DNA from: a virus
Virus record (IMG/VR): IMGVR_UViG_3300022841_000067
Location: 1-23,801 of that record
Length of the DNA: 23,801 nt
Direction: 5' to 3' (one strand)
Positions 8,236-19,001 of the stretch are shown here, one piece after another. Position numbers and translations under genes: made by a program. The notes under the pieces were generated by a model. It did not search any database, was not told the origin of the DNA, and saw only the letters and a program-made list of their open reading frames with translations. The stretch's first letter is position 1. The number at the start of each line of letters is the position of its first letter.

Positions 8236-9743
8236 TTGACAGCGTTATAGATTCGGTAATTGAGGACCTGAGGAAACGCAGCAAGAAGGCGGAGTACTTG
8301 GTTGACCCTGCTCTATGGGTTGAAGAGGTATTGGGCAAGCACCTGTGGAGCAAGCAGCGCGAGATTGCAAACAGCATTGTAGACCACAGCCACACGGCTG
8401 TAGTTAGTTGTAATGGTGCCGGCAAGTCTGGTCTCGCGGGTATGCTTGCTGTTTGGTGGATTGCTACTCACGACCCATACGAGGTTGCGTTGATTTGTTC
8501 CGCACCTACTTATGTACAGATTGCACGTGTGCTCTTCCGTGAAATCCAAGACAACTTTAAACTGGCCAAGGCCAACGGTCACGCGATGCCCGGCTACATT
8601 ACTCAAGGCCAAGAGTGGAAGCTAGATGACGGAACTGTAATTGCATTCGGTAGAAGGCCAGCCGACAAGGACATCGTGTCTGCGTTCCAGGGTATCCACC
8701 GTAGATACGTTATGGTAATCCTGGATGAGGCCGGTGGTATCCCAGAAGATTTGTATACGGCTACTGAAGCTGTTACCAACACAAAGGACGCTAGGGTTTT
8801 AGCCATCGGCAACCCGGACAACAGGGGTACGCCGTTCCACAAGATATTCCGAGATGACCCAACCTGGAATAAGATTAAAATTAGCGCCTACGACACTCCT
8901 AACTTCACGGACGAGAAGCACGAGGTACCACCTGAGCTGCTGCCACTGCTAATCCAGAAGGAGTGGGTTGAGCGCCAGAAGATTTCATGGGGCGAAGAGT
9001 CCACTAGGTTCAAGTCCAAGATTCTGGCTGAGTTCCCAGACGAAGCTGAGAACACATTCTTTACACAGACCAACATAGATAGAGGTATAGACTCTGACTT
9101 TCCAGAGGACTTTGAGCAGCGAGCCGTACTGGGTGCTGACATCGCTCGCTTTGGTGAGGACGATTCTGTAGTTTACATAAATCGCGGCGGACGGCTGCGC
9201 CGCCTAGATAGTTGGTCCAAGGCAACTGCCATTGAGACCGCAACTCGCATACATAGATTGGCGATAGACAATGGAGTATCTGAAGTTCGTATTGACGCTG
9301 CTGGCCTTGGTGGTCCTGTCGTTGACATTGTTGCCTCTCTTTGTGATGGGAAGTATATTGTTATTTCTATCTTGGGTTCTGCTGCTAGCCCTGATAACAC
9401 TCGCTGGCTTAATGCGAGGGCAGCTAATTACGATGCACTTAAAGAAGGTCTCGCGGGGAACAAGATAGACCTAGACCCTGATGACAAGCTCCTGCTTGAA
9501 GAGGTACTGATGATTAGGTACAAGTTCAACGCCAAGGGTGCCATCCAGATTGAATCCAAGGATGACATGAGAAGCCGGGGCGTAAAGTCACCTGACTCGC
9601 TGGACGCTGCGGTCTACGCTTGTGCCGACATGAGTGGACTGCTTGGTAGTCCGTGGCTTGACAAGAAGCCGGGCGATACTGTGAGTTATGACTACGCAAG
9701 CATGGAAAAGGAAGACCCTTTCCTCTCGGTTTGGTCTTGGTAA
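8232..9743 (+). CDS. terL: Terminase large subunit, 503 aa
   Basis: This ATP-driven motor packages DNA into the procapsid and cuts the concatemer. The ATPase domain (about 1-220) has Walker A SCNGAGKS (59-66), Walker B VMVILDEA with D165 and E166, and the coupling motif AIGNPDNRGT (191-200). The RNase H-like nuclease (about 295-470) shows LGADIARFGEDDS (D303), VRIDAAGLGG (D355) and SPDSLDAAVY (D455/D458). Length is normal and all catalytic residues are present. GGAG precedes the ATG, which overlaps the FmdB-like gene by ATGA. The portal follows. Confidence 0.97.
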   Translation: MIDSVIDSVIEDLRKRSKKAEYLVDPALWVEEVLGKHLWSKQREIANSIVDHSHTAVVSCNGAGKSGLAGMLAVWWIATHDPYEVALICSAPTYVQIARVLFREIQDNFKLAKANGHAMPGYITQGQEWKLDDGTVIAFGRRPADKDIVSAFQGIHRRYVMVILDEAGGIPEDLYTATEAVTNTKDARVLAIGNPDNRGTPFHKIFRDDPTWNKIKISAYDTPNFTDEKHEVPPELLPLLIQKEWVERQKISWGEESTRFKSKILAEFPDEAENTFFTQTNIDRGIDSDFPEDFEQRAVLGADIARFGEDDSVVYINRGGRLRRLDSWSKATAIETATRIHRLAIDNGVSEVRIDAAGLGGPVVDIVASLCDGKYIVISILGSAASPDNTRWLNARAANYDALKEGLAGNKIDLDPDDKLLLEEVLMIRYKFNAKGAIQIESKDDMRSRGVKSPDSLDAAVYACADMSGLLGSPWLDKKPGDTVSYDYASMEKEDPFLSVWSW

Positions 9744-9748
9744 GTATC

Positions 9749-9757
9749 TGGTAGAAT
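9749..9757 (+). promoter_or_regulatory. Extended -10 promoter before portal gene
   Basis: TGG-TAGAAT (9749-9757) lies in the short gap after terL. The start would be near 9764, leaving a short leader with AAAGGAC before the portal ATG. No -35 is seen. Confidence 0.55.
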
Positions 9758-9787
9758 AGTGTTATCGACTTTTAAAGGACTTTTAAT

Positions 9788-11197
9788 ATGGATTTGAAGA
9801 AATTTACCCAGGAATTTGACGCAATGTCAGCAGAAAATGAGCTTTTGCGGGAGTCTTACGCATCAATGACTCAAGCGGTCATGGCATTCGATGACAATGG
9901 CTGGAATGATATCTCAGTTGCTGCGGGCACAGATGGGTTTACTCTTGACCAGTTGAAAGATGCCTCAGGTAGAATCAGAGAACTGGCAGAAGGTAACCCG
10001 CTGCTGAAGCGTGGTTGCGCTTTGCGTTCAAGTTATGTGTTTGGCAAGGGAGTATCGTTTGGTATCCTTGCACCTAGAATCCAGAAATACATCGATGACC
10101 AGTTTAACCAGGACGTACTGTTTAGCTCCGAGGCACAGACCATAAACGAGCGTAGCCACTTTACTGATGGCCAGTTCTTTGTGCTGGGCAGCCTGTCGAC
10201 TAAACAGTTCCAGAGGATTCCCTTTACAGAGATTACGGGAGTGGTGACCAACCCTGACAACCCGGAGGACATCTGGTACTACAGGCGCAGCTGGACTCGC
10301 AAGGCTCAGGACCTAGGCGGTGCTGGGAACCGCGACCAAGAGCTAAAGGTCTGGTATCCAACTGACACCTACAACCCGCTAAACGGTAGGTTTGTTGCAA
10401 GGATTGCAGATGACCCAGTAGACGCAACCTTTAGGATGTTTGCAAGTAGAGTTAATCGTAGAGCCGGTAGAGTCTTTGGTGTGCCAGATGCTTTGCCAGC
10501 AGTGCCTTGGGCACACGCTTACAACGAGTATTTAAAAGACGGCTCAAGAATGCTTAAGGCTTTGTCCATGTTTGCATGGCAGCTAAAGTCAAAGACCAAG
10601 ACTGGTGTTGCTAACGCAGCCGCTGCAATCGCTACGCCTCCGGGTGCCGGCTCCACAGCTGTAATGGGCGCAGACATGGAGCTCAGCTCGATGCCTCGTG
10701 GCGGCAGCGTCGACCTAACAGACGGCAGGCCACTTGGTTCTATGGTAGCTTCCGCACTAGAGGTATCCGTGGTTGCTTTGCTATCGGACCCTGGAACTGC
10801 GGGTGCCTACGGCACCGCTGCTACACTTGACGTACCGACCCTTAAGGCAATGGAAGCTCGCCAGCAAATTTGGACCCAGTTCTACAGGAGAGTCCTTAAC
10901 TTCATCGGGGCCAAAGACCCACAGATAAACTGGCCAAAAATTGAGTCTGAGCCAAGCCAAAGATTGATGCAAGCACTTGCCCTTGCGAAAGAGACAAACG
11001 CTATCTGGGACGATGAATATCGCGAGGCAGTTATCGAGACACTTGACATTCCTAAGCTGCACTTAGGCCCACCATCAGAGGGAGGCTCTGGGACCGGGTC
11101 TAGCGTTGTACCTTCGCAGGGTAACACTGGAGTTGCTGGTTCAATGCAAGACAACGCACAAGACCTAGCTCAGGCGGACGCAGCACCAACTGCATAA
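9788..11197 (+). CDS. Portal protein, 469 aa
   Basis: The portal forms the dodecameric ring at one capsid vertex through which TerL drives DNA. Size, place directly after terL and before the protease, and segments such as KRGCALRSSYVFGKGVSF and ITGVVTNPDNPEDIWYYRRS fit actinophage-type portals. The C-terminal 45 residues are low-complexity (GGSGTGSS, then Q/A-rich) and probably disordered inside the head. AAAGGAC precedes the ATG. No catalytic motif is expected, so the call rests on order and overall resemblance. Confidence 0.9.
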   Translation: MDLKKFTQEFDAMSAENELLRESYASMTQAVMAFDDNGWNDISVAAGTDGFTLDQLKDASGRIRELAEGNPLLKRGCALRSSYVFGKGVSFGILAPRIQKYIDDQFNQDVLFSSEAQTINERSHFTDGQFFVLGSLSTKQFQRIPFTEITGVVTNPDNPEDIWYYRRSWTRKAQDLGGAGNRDQELKVWYPTDTYNPLNGRFVARIADDPVDATFRMFASRVNRRAGRVFGVPDALPAVPWAHAYNEYLKDGSRMLKALSMFAWQLKSKTKTGVANAAAAIATPPGAGSTAVMGADMELSSMPRGGSVDLTDGRPLGSMVASALEVSVVALLSDPGTAGAYGTAATLDVPTLKAMEARQQIWTQFYRRVLNFIGAKDPQINWPKIESEPSQRLMQALALAKETNAIWDDEYREAVIETLDIPKLHLGPPSEGGSGTGSSVVPSQGNTGVAGSMQDNAQDLAQADAAPTA

Positions 11198-11202
11198 TGG
11201 CA

Positions 11203-11211
11203 TGGTATAAT
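11203..11211 (+). promoter_or_regulatory. Extended -10 promoter before protease gene
   Basis: TGG-TATAAT is a perfect extended -10, 8 bp past the portal stop. A start near 11218 leaves a leader with TTGGAG before the ATG at 11242. Confidence 0.6.
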
Positions 11212-11241
11212 AATTCCTAGTGATTACTTCATTGGAGATTT

Positions 11242-12222
11242 ATGACTATTAAGTTAAACGAGTCCGTTACATTTGCCCCGGTAGAGACCAAGGGCAATAA
11301 GTGGCGTGTAAAAGTTATTGAGTCCGGATGGGGCTCATCAGGGTACTACGCCCCTGCCGTCCTTCAGGAATACGGACCACAGGTATTCAAAAAGGGCACC
11401 AAAGTATTTATGAACCATCCATCAAACTCTGAGTCATCTGACCGTCCCGAAAGAGACGTGCACCAGCTAGCAGGTAAACTTGTTAGCGATGCCGTGTTTT
11501 CCGAGAACGGTCTTGTCGCAGATATTGAATTTTATTCCCACTACGCTCCTATTATAAAGGAGATGGCTGGGGATGTAGGTTTGTCTATCCACGCATTTGG
11601 TGAAGCCAGTGCCGGAGAAGCAGAAGGGCGAGAAGGCCCAATCATCGAATCTCTAGTGGCAGACCCACTAACGAGCGTAGATGTCGTTACCGTAGCCGGA
11701 GCTGGAGGAAAATTCTTGACTCTACTTGAAAGCTACATAAAGAAGGACGAAGATGCCGCACAGGTGTCAGAGTCCCTATCGGAAGGAAATGAAAGTATGA
11801 TTACAAAGGAAGAATTTGAGGCTGCTATGCTAGACCTTAAGACTACCGTTGTTGAAGCTCTCACACCACTACGCGAGTCGATTTCGGCCCTAGTAGAGGC
11901 TGCCACTCCTGCCGAGGGTCAAGAAGTAGAGGGCGAACCTGAAGAGGTCACCGAAGCTATTAACCCCGTTGATGTGGCTGTGAAGTTCAACGAATCACGC
12001 TTGCCTACTATGGCCCTTGCTAGAATAGCAGAGACCCTAAAAAGCGAGCTTAACCAAAAGAATGTTGATGAGCTAATTGCTGACGAGAAGAACTACGTCA
12101 CTGCAATTTCCGAGTCGAGTTCAGTTCCAAGTGCCACCTTCGGTGTCATCGAGGAAGCAACACCTAGCATGACCGCCGCAGACGAGTTTGACGCTATTGT
12201 CAACCGAATCTCTAAGAAGTAA
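11242..12222 (+). CDS. Capsid maturation protease fused to scaffold, 326 aa
   Basis: Residues 1-160 resemble phage prohead proteases: VFMNHPS (H59), GLSIHAFGEA (S115) and DPLTSVDVVTVAGAGG (141-156) form the likely Ser/His active site. Residues 165-326 are acidic and helical (SLSEGNESMITKEEFEAAML onward), as expected of an internal scaffold removed on maturation. It lies directly before the decoration and capsid genes. An internal ATG preceded by a GGAA-rich sequence near 11797 could produce a separate scaffold protein. Exact catalytic residues are inferred. Confidence 0.82.
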   Translation: MTIKLNESVTFAPVETKGNKWRVKVIESGWGSSGYYAPAVLQEYGPQVFKKGTKVFMNHPSNSESSDRPERDVHQLAGKLVSDAVFSENGLVADIEFYSHYAPIIKEMAGDVGLSIHAFGEASAGEAEGREGPIIESLVADPLTSVDVVTVAGAGGKFLTLLESYIKKDEDAAQVSESLSEGNESMITKEEFEAAMLDLKTTVVEALTPLRESISALVEAATPAEGQEVEGEPEEVTEAINPVDVAVKFNESRLPTMALARIAETLKSELNQKNVDELIADEKNYVTAISESSSVPSATFGVIEEATPSMTAADEFDAIVNRISKK

Positions 12223-12234
12223 GGAAGATAGTAA

Positions 12235-12582
12235 ATGGCTCTCAACGAGATTTACGCAATTGGTAGCGAACTAGTATTCCCTGTCGCATCAACAGTTGAT
12301 TCAGGAGACGTAGTGTCTGTTGGAACTGTAGTTGGCGTGGCAATGGAAGACGCATTCACCGGTGAAGATGGAAACCACTACACCACTCTCAAACTTGATG
12401 GTGTATTCAAGTTTGTAACAGCAAACGACGACATTGCGGTAGGGGCAAACGTTTACGTTGACTCCGACGACGCTGTGACTTCAACAGCAACCGACAACAA
12501 GTTCATCGGACACTGTGTCAAATCAGGCACTGGATACGTTGTAGCCCGTTTGGTTGCCAACTCAGCCGACGCAGCAGCTTAG
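12235..12582 (+). CDS. Capsid decoration protein, DUF2190-like, 115 aa
   Basis: This small beta-rich protein has the form of DUF2190-type head decoration proteins: an N-terminal strand ending VFPVAS, GDVVSVGTVVGVAMEDAF, a loop, then GVFKFVTANDDIAVGANVYV and a final IGHCVKSGTGYVVARL. It would bind the outer capsid surface and stabilise it. AAGGA precedes the ATG. It lies between the protease and the capsid gene, the usual place. Confidence 0.85.
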   Translation: MALNEIYAIGSELVFPVASTVDSGDVVSVGTVVGVAMEDAFTGEDGNHYTTLKLDGVFKFVTANDDIAVGANVYVDSDDAVTSTATDNKFIGHCVKSGTGYVVARLVANSADAAA

Positions 12583-12597
12583 TCGATAGGAATAAAT

Positions 12598-13701
12598 ATG
12601 ACTCAGAAAATTACAGCTCGCCACATTGAGGCAGCAAAGCTACTTGAGGGAGCTCTTCGCGGAGACCGTCAGGACAAGCTAAAACTACAGGAGGGCATTT
12701 CAACCTCCGACCTACCAGTGCTACTTAACCCAACGCTCAACAAGATTATGTTGGAAAACTACGCAGCACTGCCAAAGGTATGGGACCAGTTTGCAACCCG
12801 TTTGGTTGTTGACGACTTCCGCCCAGTAACCTTCCAGGCAATGAAGTACGATGACGAAGGACTAGACAACGCCGGAGATACTTTCCGTCCAGGTTCACTA
12901 CCTACCGTTGCCGAGTACGACGAGTACCCAACTGCCGGCTGGTTCGATGTTACCGAAAGCACGATGGCTGTTAAGAAGGCCGGTACTCGTGTACGTTTCT
13001 CATGGGAGACAATCGTTAACGATGGACAGATTGGTCTACTTGAGCGTCTACCTATTGAGCTTGCTCAGAAGGCAGCTGGAAAAGAAGACGAAGAAGTAAC
13101 CAAGCAGCTAGTTTCGTCCTCTGGACTAAACACTGACAACTTCAAGTCCGCTAACCAGAACCTGCTTGCAGGCAACGGTGCTCTAGACATTAACACTCTA
13201 GAGGCAGCTATTGAAGCAGCCAACTTGCAGACCTACCAGGGTGGCCCAATCACAACCATTAGCCGATTTGCGCTAGTGGTACCTCGTGCACTTGAAATGA
13301 CTGCTCGCAAGATTCTTGCAATCCAGTCAGTTCGCACCGAGACCACAGTTGGCTCGACTGTCACCTCACTAGTGAGCGGCAACCCAATCGGTACTCAGGT
13401 TGAGATTGTTGTAAACGACTGGTTGACCAAGATTAACTCTGGTGCCGGAGCCTACTGGTTCCTAATCCCAGTGGTTGGTCAGTCCCTTAACCCTAACCTA
13501 GCACTAGGCTTCCTACGTGGATACGAGACTCCTGAGCTTCGTATCAAGATGAACGGTGGAACCTTCCTGGGTGGCGGAGACGTACCTGCTCGCGATGGTT
13601 CATTCGACAACGATGATTTCGAGATGAGAATCCGTCACATCGCTACCGGTGGCTTCATCGTTCCAACCGGAACCATTGTGTCAACAGGAGCCGGTTCCTA
13701 G
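12598..13701 (+). CDS. Major capsid protein, HK97-fold type, 367 aa
   Basis: This is the shell protein. Its place after the protease and decoration genes, its size and the composition (many F, N, T, P; QAMKYDDEGLDNAGDTFRPG, GWFDVTESTMAVKKAGTRVR and the C-terminal FEMRIRHIATGGFIVPTG) fit an HK97-fold capsid protein of the type found in actinophages. An N-terminal helical arm of about 50 residues may be the E-loop/N-arm region or a short delta segment. AGGAA precedes the ATG. The UUCG terminator follows at 13727. Confidence 0.9.
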   Translation: MTQKITARHIEAAKLLEGALRGDRQDKLKLQEGISTSDLPVLLNPTLNKIMLENYAALPKVWDQFATRLVVDDFRPVTFQAMKYDDEGLDNAGDTFRPGSLPTVAEYDEYPTAGWFDVTESTMAVKKAGTRVRFSWETIVNDGQIGLLERLPIELAQKAAGKEDEEVTKQLVSSSGLNTDNFKSANQNLLAGNGALDINTLEAAIEAANLQTYQGGPITTISRFALVVPRALEMTARKILAIQSVRTETTVGSTVTSLVSGNPIGTQVEIVVNDWLTKINSGAGAYWFLIPVVGQSLNPNLALGFLRGYETPELRIKMNGGTFLGGGDVPARDGSFDNDDFEMRIRHIATGGFIVPTGTIVSTGAGS

Positions 13702-13726
13702 TAAATAACCTTTCTTGGTTCGGAAG

Positions 13727-13757
13727 TCCTCACCCTTCGGGGTGGGGATTTTCTGTT
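13727..13757 (+). terminator. Intrinsic terminator after the capsid gene
   Basis: A 9-bp GC-rich stem (13727-13735 with 13740-13748) closed by a TTCG tetraloop is followed by TTTTCTGTTT. It closes the head-gene transcript and isolates the nrd operon. Confidence 0.9.
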
Positions 13758-13770
13758 TTCAGGACAGTTG

Positions 13771-13776
13771 TATAAT
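13771..13776 (+). promoter_or_regulatory. Promoter -10 of the nrd operon
   Basis: A perfect TATAAT lies 14 bp past the T-tract of the capsid terminator. Start near 13783 gives a leader with AAGGAGG before nrdH. The -35 position is occupied by the terminator tail. Confidence 0.6.
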
Positions 13777-13807
13777 AATAGACCAACAGGAGAAAAAGGA
13801 GGATTTA

Positions 13808-14038
13808 ATGTCTAAAGTTATGGTTTATACTTTGCCGTCGTGTGTCCAATGTGACAGCACAAAGAGGTATCTAAAGAGGTTTGACATAGAGTACGAGGAG
13901 GTAAAGCTCCAGGATGACCCAGGAGCGATGGAAATCGTAAAGACGATGGGATACACCGCCGCACCCATAGTCGTGGCAGGAGACAGCCACTGGAGCGGTT
14001 TCCGTATGGACAGACTGGACACGCTTAAGGCAGCTTGA
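13808..14038 (+). CDS. nrdH: NrdH-redoxin, 76 aa
   Basis: This glutaredoxin-like thioredoxin-fold protein delivers electrons to the class Ib ribonucleotide reductase. The active-site motif is SCVQC (C12, C15). TAAPIVV (cis-proline loop) and HWSGFRMDRLDTL are diagnostic of NrdH. Length is normal. The frame is open to 13715, but AAGGAGG stands 6 nt before the ATG at 13808. It opens the nrdHIEF operon and overlaps nrdI by 4 nt. Thioredoxin reductase of the host probably reduces it. Confidence 0.95.
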   Translation: MSKVMVYTLPSCVQCDSTKRYLKRFDIEYEEVKLQDDPGAMEIVKTMGYTAAPIVVAGDSHWSGFRMDRLDTLKAA

Positions 14039-14407
14039 TAGTTTACTTTTCTAACGTAAGCGGTAACACTAAACGCTTTGTGGAGAAGCTAGGTTTCCCA
14101 GCAGAGAGAATACCTCTTAGCTGGGATTCTGCATCTCCTCTGGAAGTCGATAAAGACTTTATATTGGTTACCCCTACATACGGCGGCGGGAATGACAACA
14201 GCACTGTGCCTAAGCAGGTTGTAAAGTTCCTAAATAGCTCTGGCAACAGAGGACACCTCAAGGGGATAATCGGTACGGGTAACACAAACTTCGGTGAGCA
14301 TTATTGCAAAGCTGCAGAAATTATATCAAAGAAGACAGGCGTTCCAATCTTGGACCGAGTAGAGATATTCGGAACGCCAGAAGACATCGAAAGAGTGAGG
14401 AATAAAA

Positions 14408-14433
<26 letters not shown>
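14035..14433 (+). CDS. nrdI: NrdI flavodoxin, 132 aa, TTG start
   Basis: NrdI supplies the oxidant that assembles the dimanganese-tyrosyl cofactor of NrdF. The flavin phosphate loop is [10 protein letters not shown] (residues 6-15); TPTYGGG (48-54) and [15 protein letters not shown] (82-96) contact FMN. The start is TTG, overlapping the NrdH stop as TTGA, with AAGG close upstream. It overlaps nrdE by 26 nt. Length is typical. Confidence 0.95.
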
Positions 14434-17463
<3,030 letters not shown>

Positions 17464-17469
17464 GCGTTA

Positions 17470-17478
17470 TGGTATAAT
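17470..17478 (+). promoter_or_regulatory. Extended -10 promoter just after nrdF
   Basis: TGG-TATAAT lies 6 bp past the nrdF stop. RNA from about 17485 would run only about 75 nt before the terminator at 17523-17570, so it would be short unless the terminator is bypassed. Confidence 0.5.
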
Positions 17479-17479
17479 G

Positions 17480-17570
17480 TATTGAGTTGCGGCCCTCCTT
17501 CGCATCTCAATAATGCACAATGGACCCACCTCGTTGAGATTCAGTTTTCCGGGGTGGGTCTTCTCTATGT
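17480..17570 (+). ncRNA. Candidate structured leader or short RNA with alternative hairpins
   Basis: TATTGAG (17480-17486) can pair with CTCAATA (17506-17512), while the overlapping ATCTCAA (17504-17510) can pair with TTGAGAT (17534-17540), which lies in the loop of the terminator stem. The two pairings exclude each other, as in attenuators. No known riboswitch class is recognised. Confidence 0.35.
17523..17570 (+). terminator. Intrinsic terminator after the nrd operon
   Basis: An 11-bp stem with one G-T (17523-17533 with 17550-17560) is followed by TTCTCTATGTT. It shares the 9-mer CGGGGTGGG with the capsid terminator, giving similar sequences on both sides of the nrd cassette. Confidence 0.75.
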
Positions 17571-17574
17571 TGAC

Positions 17575-17583
17575 TGATAGAAT
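17575..17583 (+). promoter_or_regulatory. Extended -10 promoter of the fibre cluster
   Basis: TGA-TAGAAT ends 9 bp before the ATG at 17593, so the leader would be only a few nucleotides. It restarts transcription after the nrd terminator. Confidence 0.6.
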
Positions 17584-17592
17584 AGTGGGACG

Positions 17593-18408
17593 ATGATTAT
17601 ATTCCCGGATAGCAACCTGCCAGTACAGTCTGAGGACTGGGGCGAAAAGGTAGAAAAAGAAATAGTCCGGATTGACAAAAAGACCGGTGGCGGTGGTGCT
17701 ACCGGAGGGGCTGGTTCAGCTGGTCCTCAAGGACCTCAGGGTCCTAAGGGTGACGAAGGCGAGCAGGGACCAGAAGGCGAAGCTGGCAGCCAAGGTGAAA
17801 CCGGTGAGCAAGGCGATACTGGTGAACAGGGTGTGCAAGGTGAGCAAGGCGTCCAAGGTGAAAAAGGCGTTCAAGGAGAACAGGGCTTTCAGGGTGAAGA
17901 TGGTGACCAAGGAGTAGAAGGTCAGACAGGTGCTCAGGGCGAACAGGGTCCAGTTGGTCCAGTAGGACCGAATGGTGACAAAGGCGACTTAGGTGCTAGT
18001 GGCCCAATGGGAACACGGGGCCCTGTTGGTGCAGTTGGCCCAGACGGATTAACAGCTTACCAGATTGCAACTGCTGCTGGGTTTAACGGGACCGAACAGC
18101 AGTGGCTTGATTCTCTTAAGGGAGAAGCCGGGCGAGATGGAGAAAAAGGAAAGCCTGGGGCATCGGGTGGCGGTGGCTCTGACGGGCTAACTGGTTTAAG
18201 TGCATATCAGGTTGCACAGCTTAATGGCTTTAGTGGTAGTGAGTCTCAGTGGCTTGCTACTTTGGTTGGGCCTGAGGGTCCTCCACTGAACACAAACTTA
18301 GACGCAGGAACTGCTAATGAGATGTTTTTTGGAATCAATACGATAGAGTGCGGAGTGTATAATAGTGTATACGGCGGGTTACTACCCATTGACGGCGGAA
18401 GTGTGTAA
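17593..18408 (+). CDS. Collagen-like fibre protein, 271 aa
   Basis: Residues 1-33 are an N-terminal attachment segment with a coiled part. Residues 34-150 are Gly-x-y collagen repeats, rich in GEQG/GVQG units, which form a triple helix. Two copies of the module L-(T/S)-AYQ-(I/V)-A-x5-GF-x-G-(T/S)-E (153-176 and 202-226), a small unit common in phage fibres, follow. The end has NLDAGT...GIN and IDGGSV, a motif shared with neighbours. It shares one base with the next gene (TAATG). Probably a trimeric virion appendage; receptor unknown. Confidence 0.85.
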   Translation: MIIFPDSNLPVQSEDWGEKVEKEIVRIDKKTGGGGATGGAGSAGPQGPQGPKGDEGEQGPEGEAGSQGETGEQGDTGEQGVQGEQGVQGEKGVQGEQGFQGEDGDQGVEGQTGAQGEQGPVGPVGPNGDKGDLGASGPMGTRGPVGAVGPDGLTAYQIATAAGFNGTEQQWLDSLKGEAGRDGEKGKPGASGGGGSDGLTGLSAYQVAQLNGFSGSESQWLATLVGPEGPPLNTNLDAGTANEMFFGINTIECGVYNSVYGGLLPIDGGSV

Positions 18409-18983
18409 TGGCAACTAGAATACAATTCAGACGGAGCCTTTCGGGTGAATGGACTGCAGGGAATCCAATTCTGGCGCAGGGCGAACTTGCCATTGAGCTT
18501 GACACCAGCCGCTTTAAAATAGGCGACGGAGTTGAGGCGTGGAACGACCTGCCCTACGGCGGGATAGACGGCCAGCAAGGAGCTCAGGGCACCCAAGGTA
18601 TTCAGGGAACCCAAGGTATCCAAGGAGTTCAAGGGGACACTGGTTCACAAGGTGAAACGGGTGCTACGGGCGCAACAGGCGCAAACGGAGCTACCGGTAT
18701 TGAGTGGCAAGGGACTTGGGACAACACTGCTGACTATGTAGACAATGATGCTGTTTACTATAACGGAACTTCATGGTTTGCTTCAGGAGACCCAACAGTC
18801 GGAGAAGAACCAACAGACAGTGCTGCAAATTGGTTTCCACTAGCAATCCAAGGTGCAACTGGTTCACAGGGCATACAGGGTATACAGGGCATACAGGGCG
18901 AACAAGGCATTCAGGGTGAGCAAGGTGTACAGGGTGAAACCGGCACATTCGATGGAACAGTAATTGATGGCGGAAACGCCTAG
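18408..18983 (+). CDS. Fibre protein: Mtd_N-like, collagen, glycan-binding module, 191 aa
   Basis: Residues 1-52 (TRIQFRRSLSGEWTAGNP...FKIGDGVEAWNDLPYGG) match the N-terminal module of phage tropism determinants (Mtd_N type). Collagen-like G-x-y repeats occupy 53-98 and 148-180. Between them, residues 99-146 (IEWQGTWDNTADYVDNDAV, then WFASGD and NWFPLA) resemble a chitin/cellulose-binding CBM5/12-type module. The protein ends at VIDGGNA. The ATG overlaps the upstream stop by one base. Probable glycan-binding fibre; ligand not predicted. Confidence 0.83.
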   Translation: MATRIQFRRSLSGEWTAGNPILAQGELAIELDTSRFKIGDGVEAWNDLPYGGIDGQQGAQGTQGIQGTQGIQGVQGDTGSQGETGATGATGANGATGIEWQGTWDNTADYVDNDAVYYNGTSWFASGDPTVGEEPTDSAANWFPLAIQGATGSQGIQGIQGIQGEQGIQGEQGVQGETGTFDGTVIDGGNA

Positions 18984-18986
18984 GAA

Positions 18987-19001
18987 TGGTAGAATAAGAC
19001 A
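18987..19001 (+). promoter_or_regulatory. Leaderless promoter of the 418-aa gene
   Basis: TGG-TAGAAT (18987-18995) ends exactly 6 bp before the ATG at 19002. No ribosome binding site lies in the 18-bp gap, so the mRNA is probably leaderless. Confidence 0.6.

Noticed and set aside
9271-9468. 65-codon hydrophobic frame inside terL that looks like a membrane protein or holin
   Set aside because: It lies wholly within the terL nuclease region in another frame; hydrophobicity results from the frame shift, and no ribosome binding site is seen.
17672-17917. Basic and hydrophobic frames within the collagen-like gene
   Set aside because: They are out-of-frame readings of Gly-x-y repeats.
17700-18170. 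Tandem repeats suggesting a CRISPR array
   Set aside because: The short repeats are codons for collagen-like G-x-y units, with no constant repeat/spacer lengths and no cas genes.
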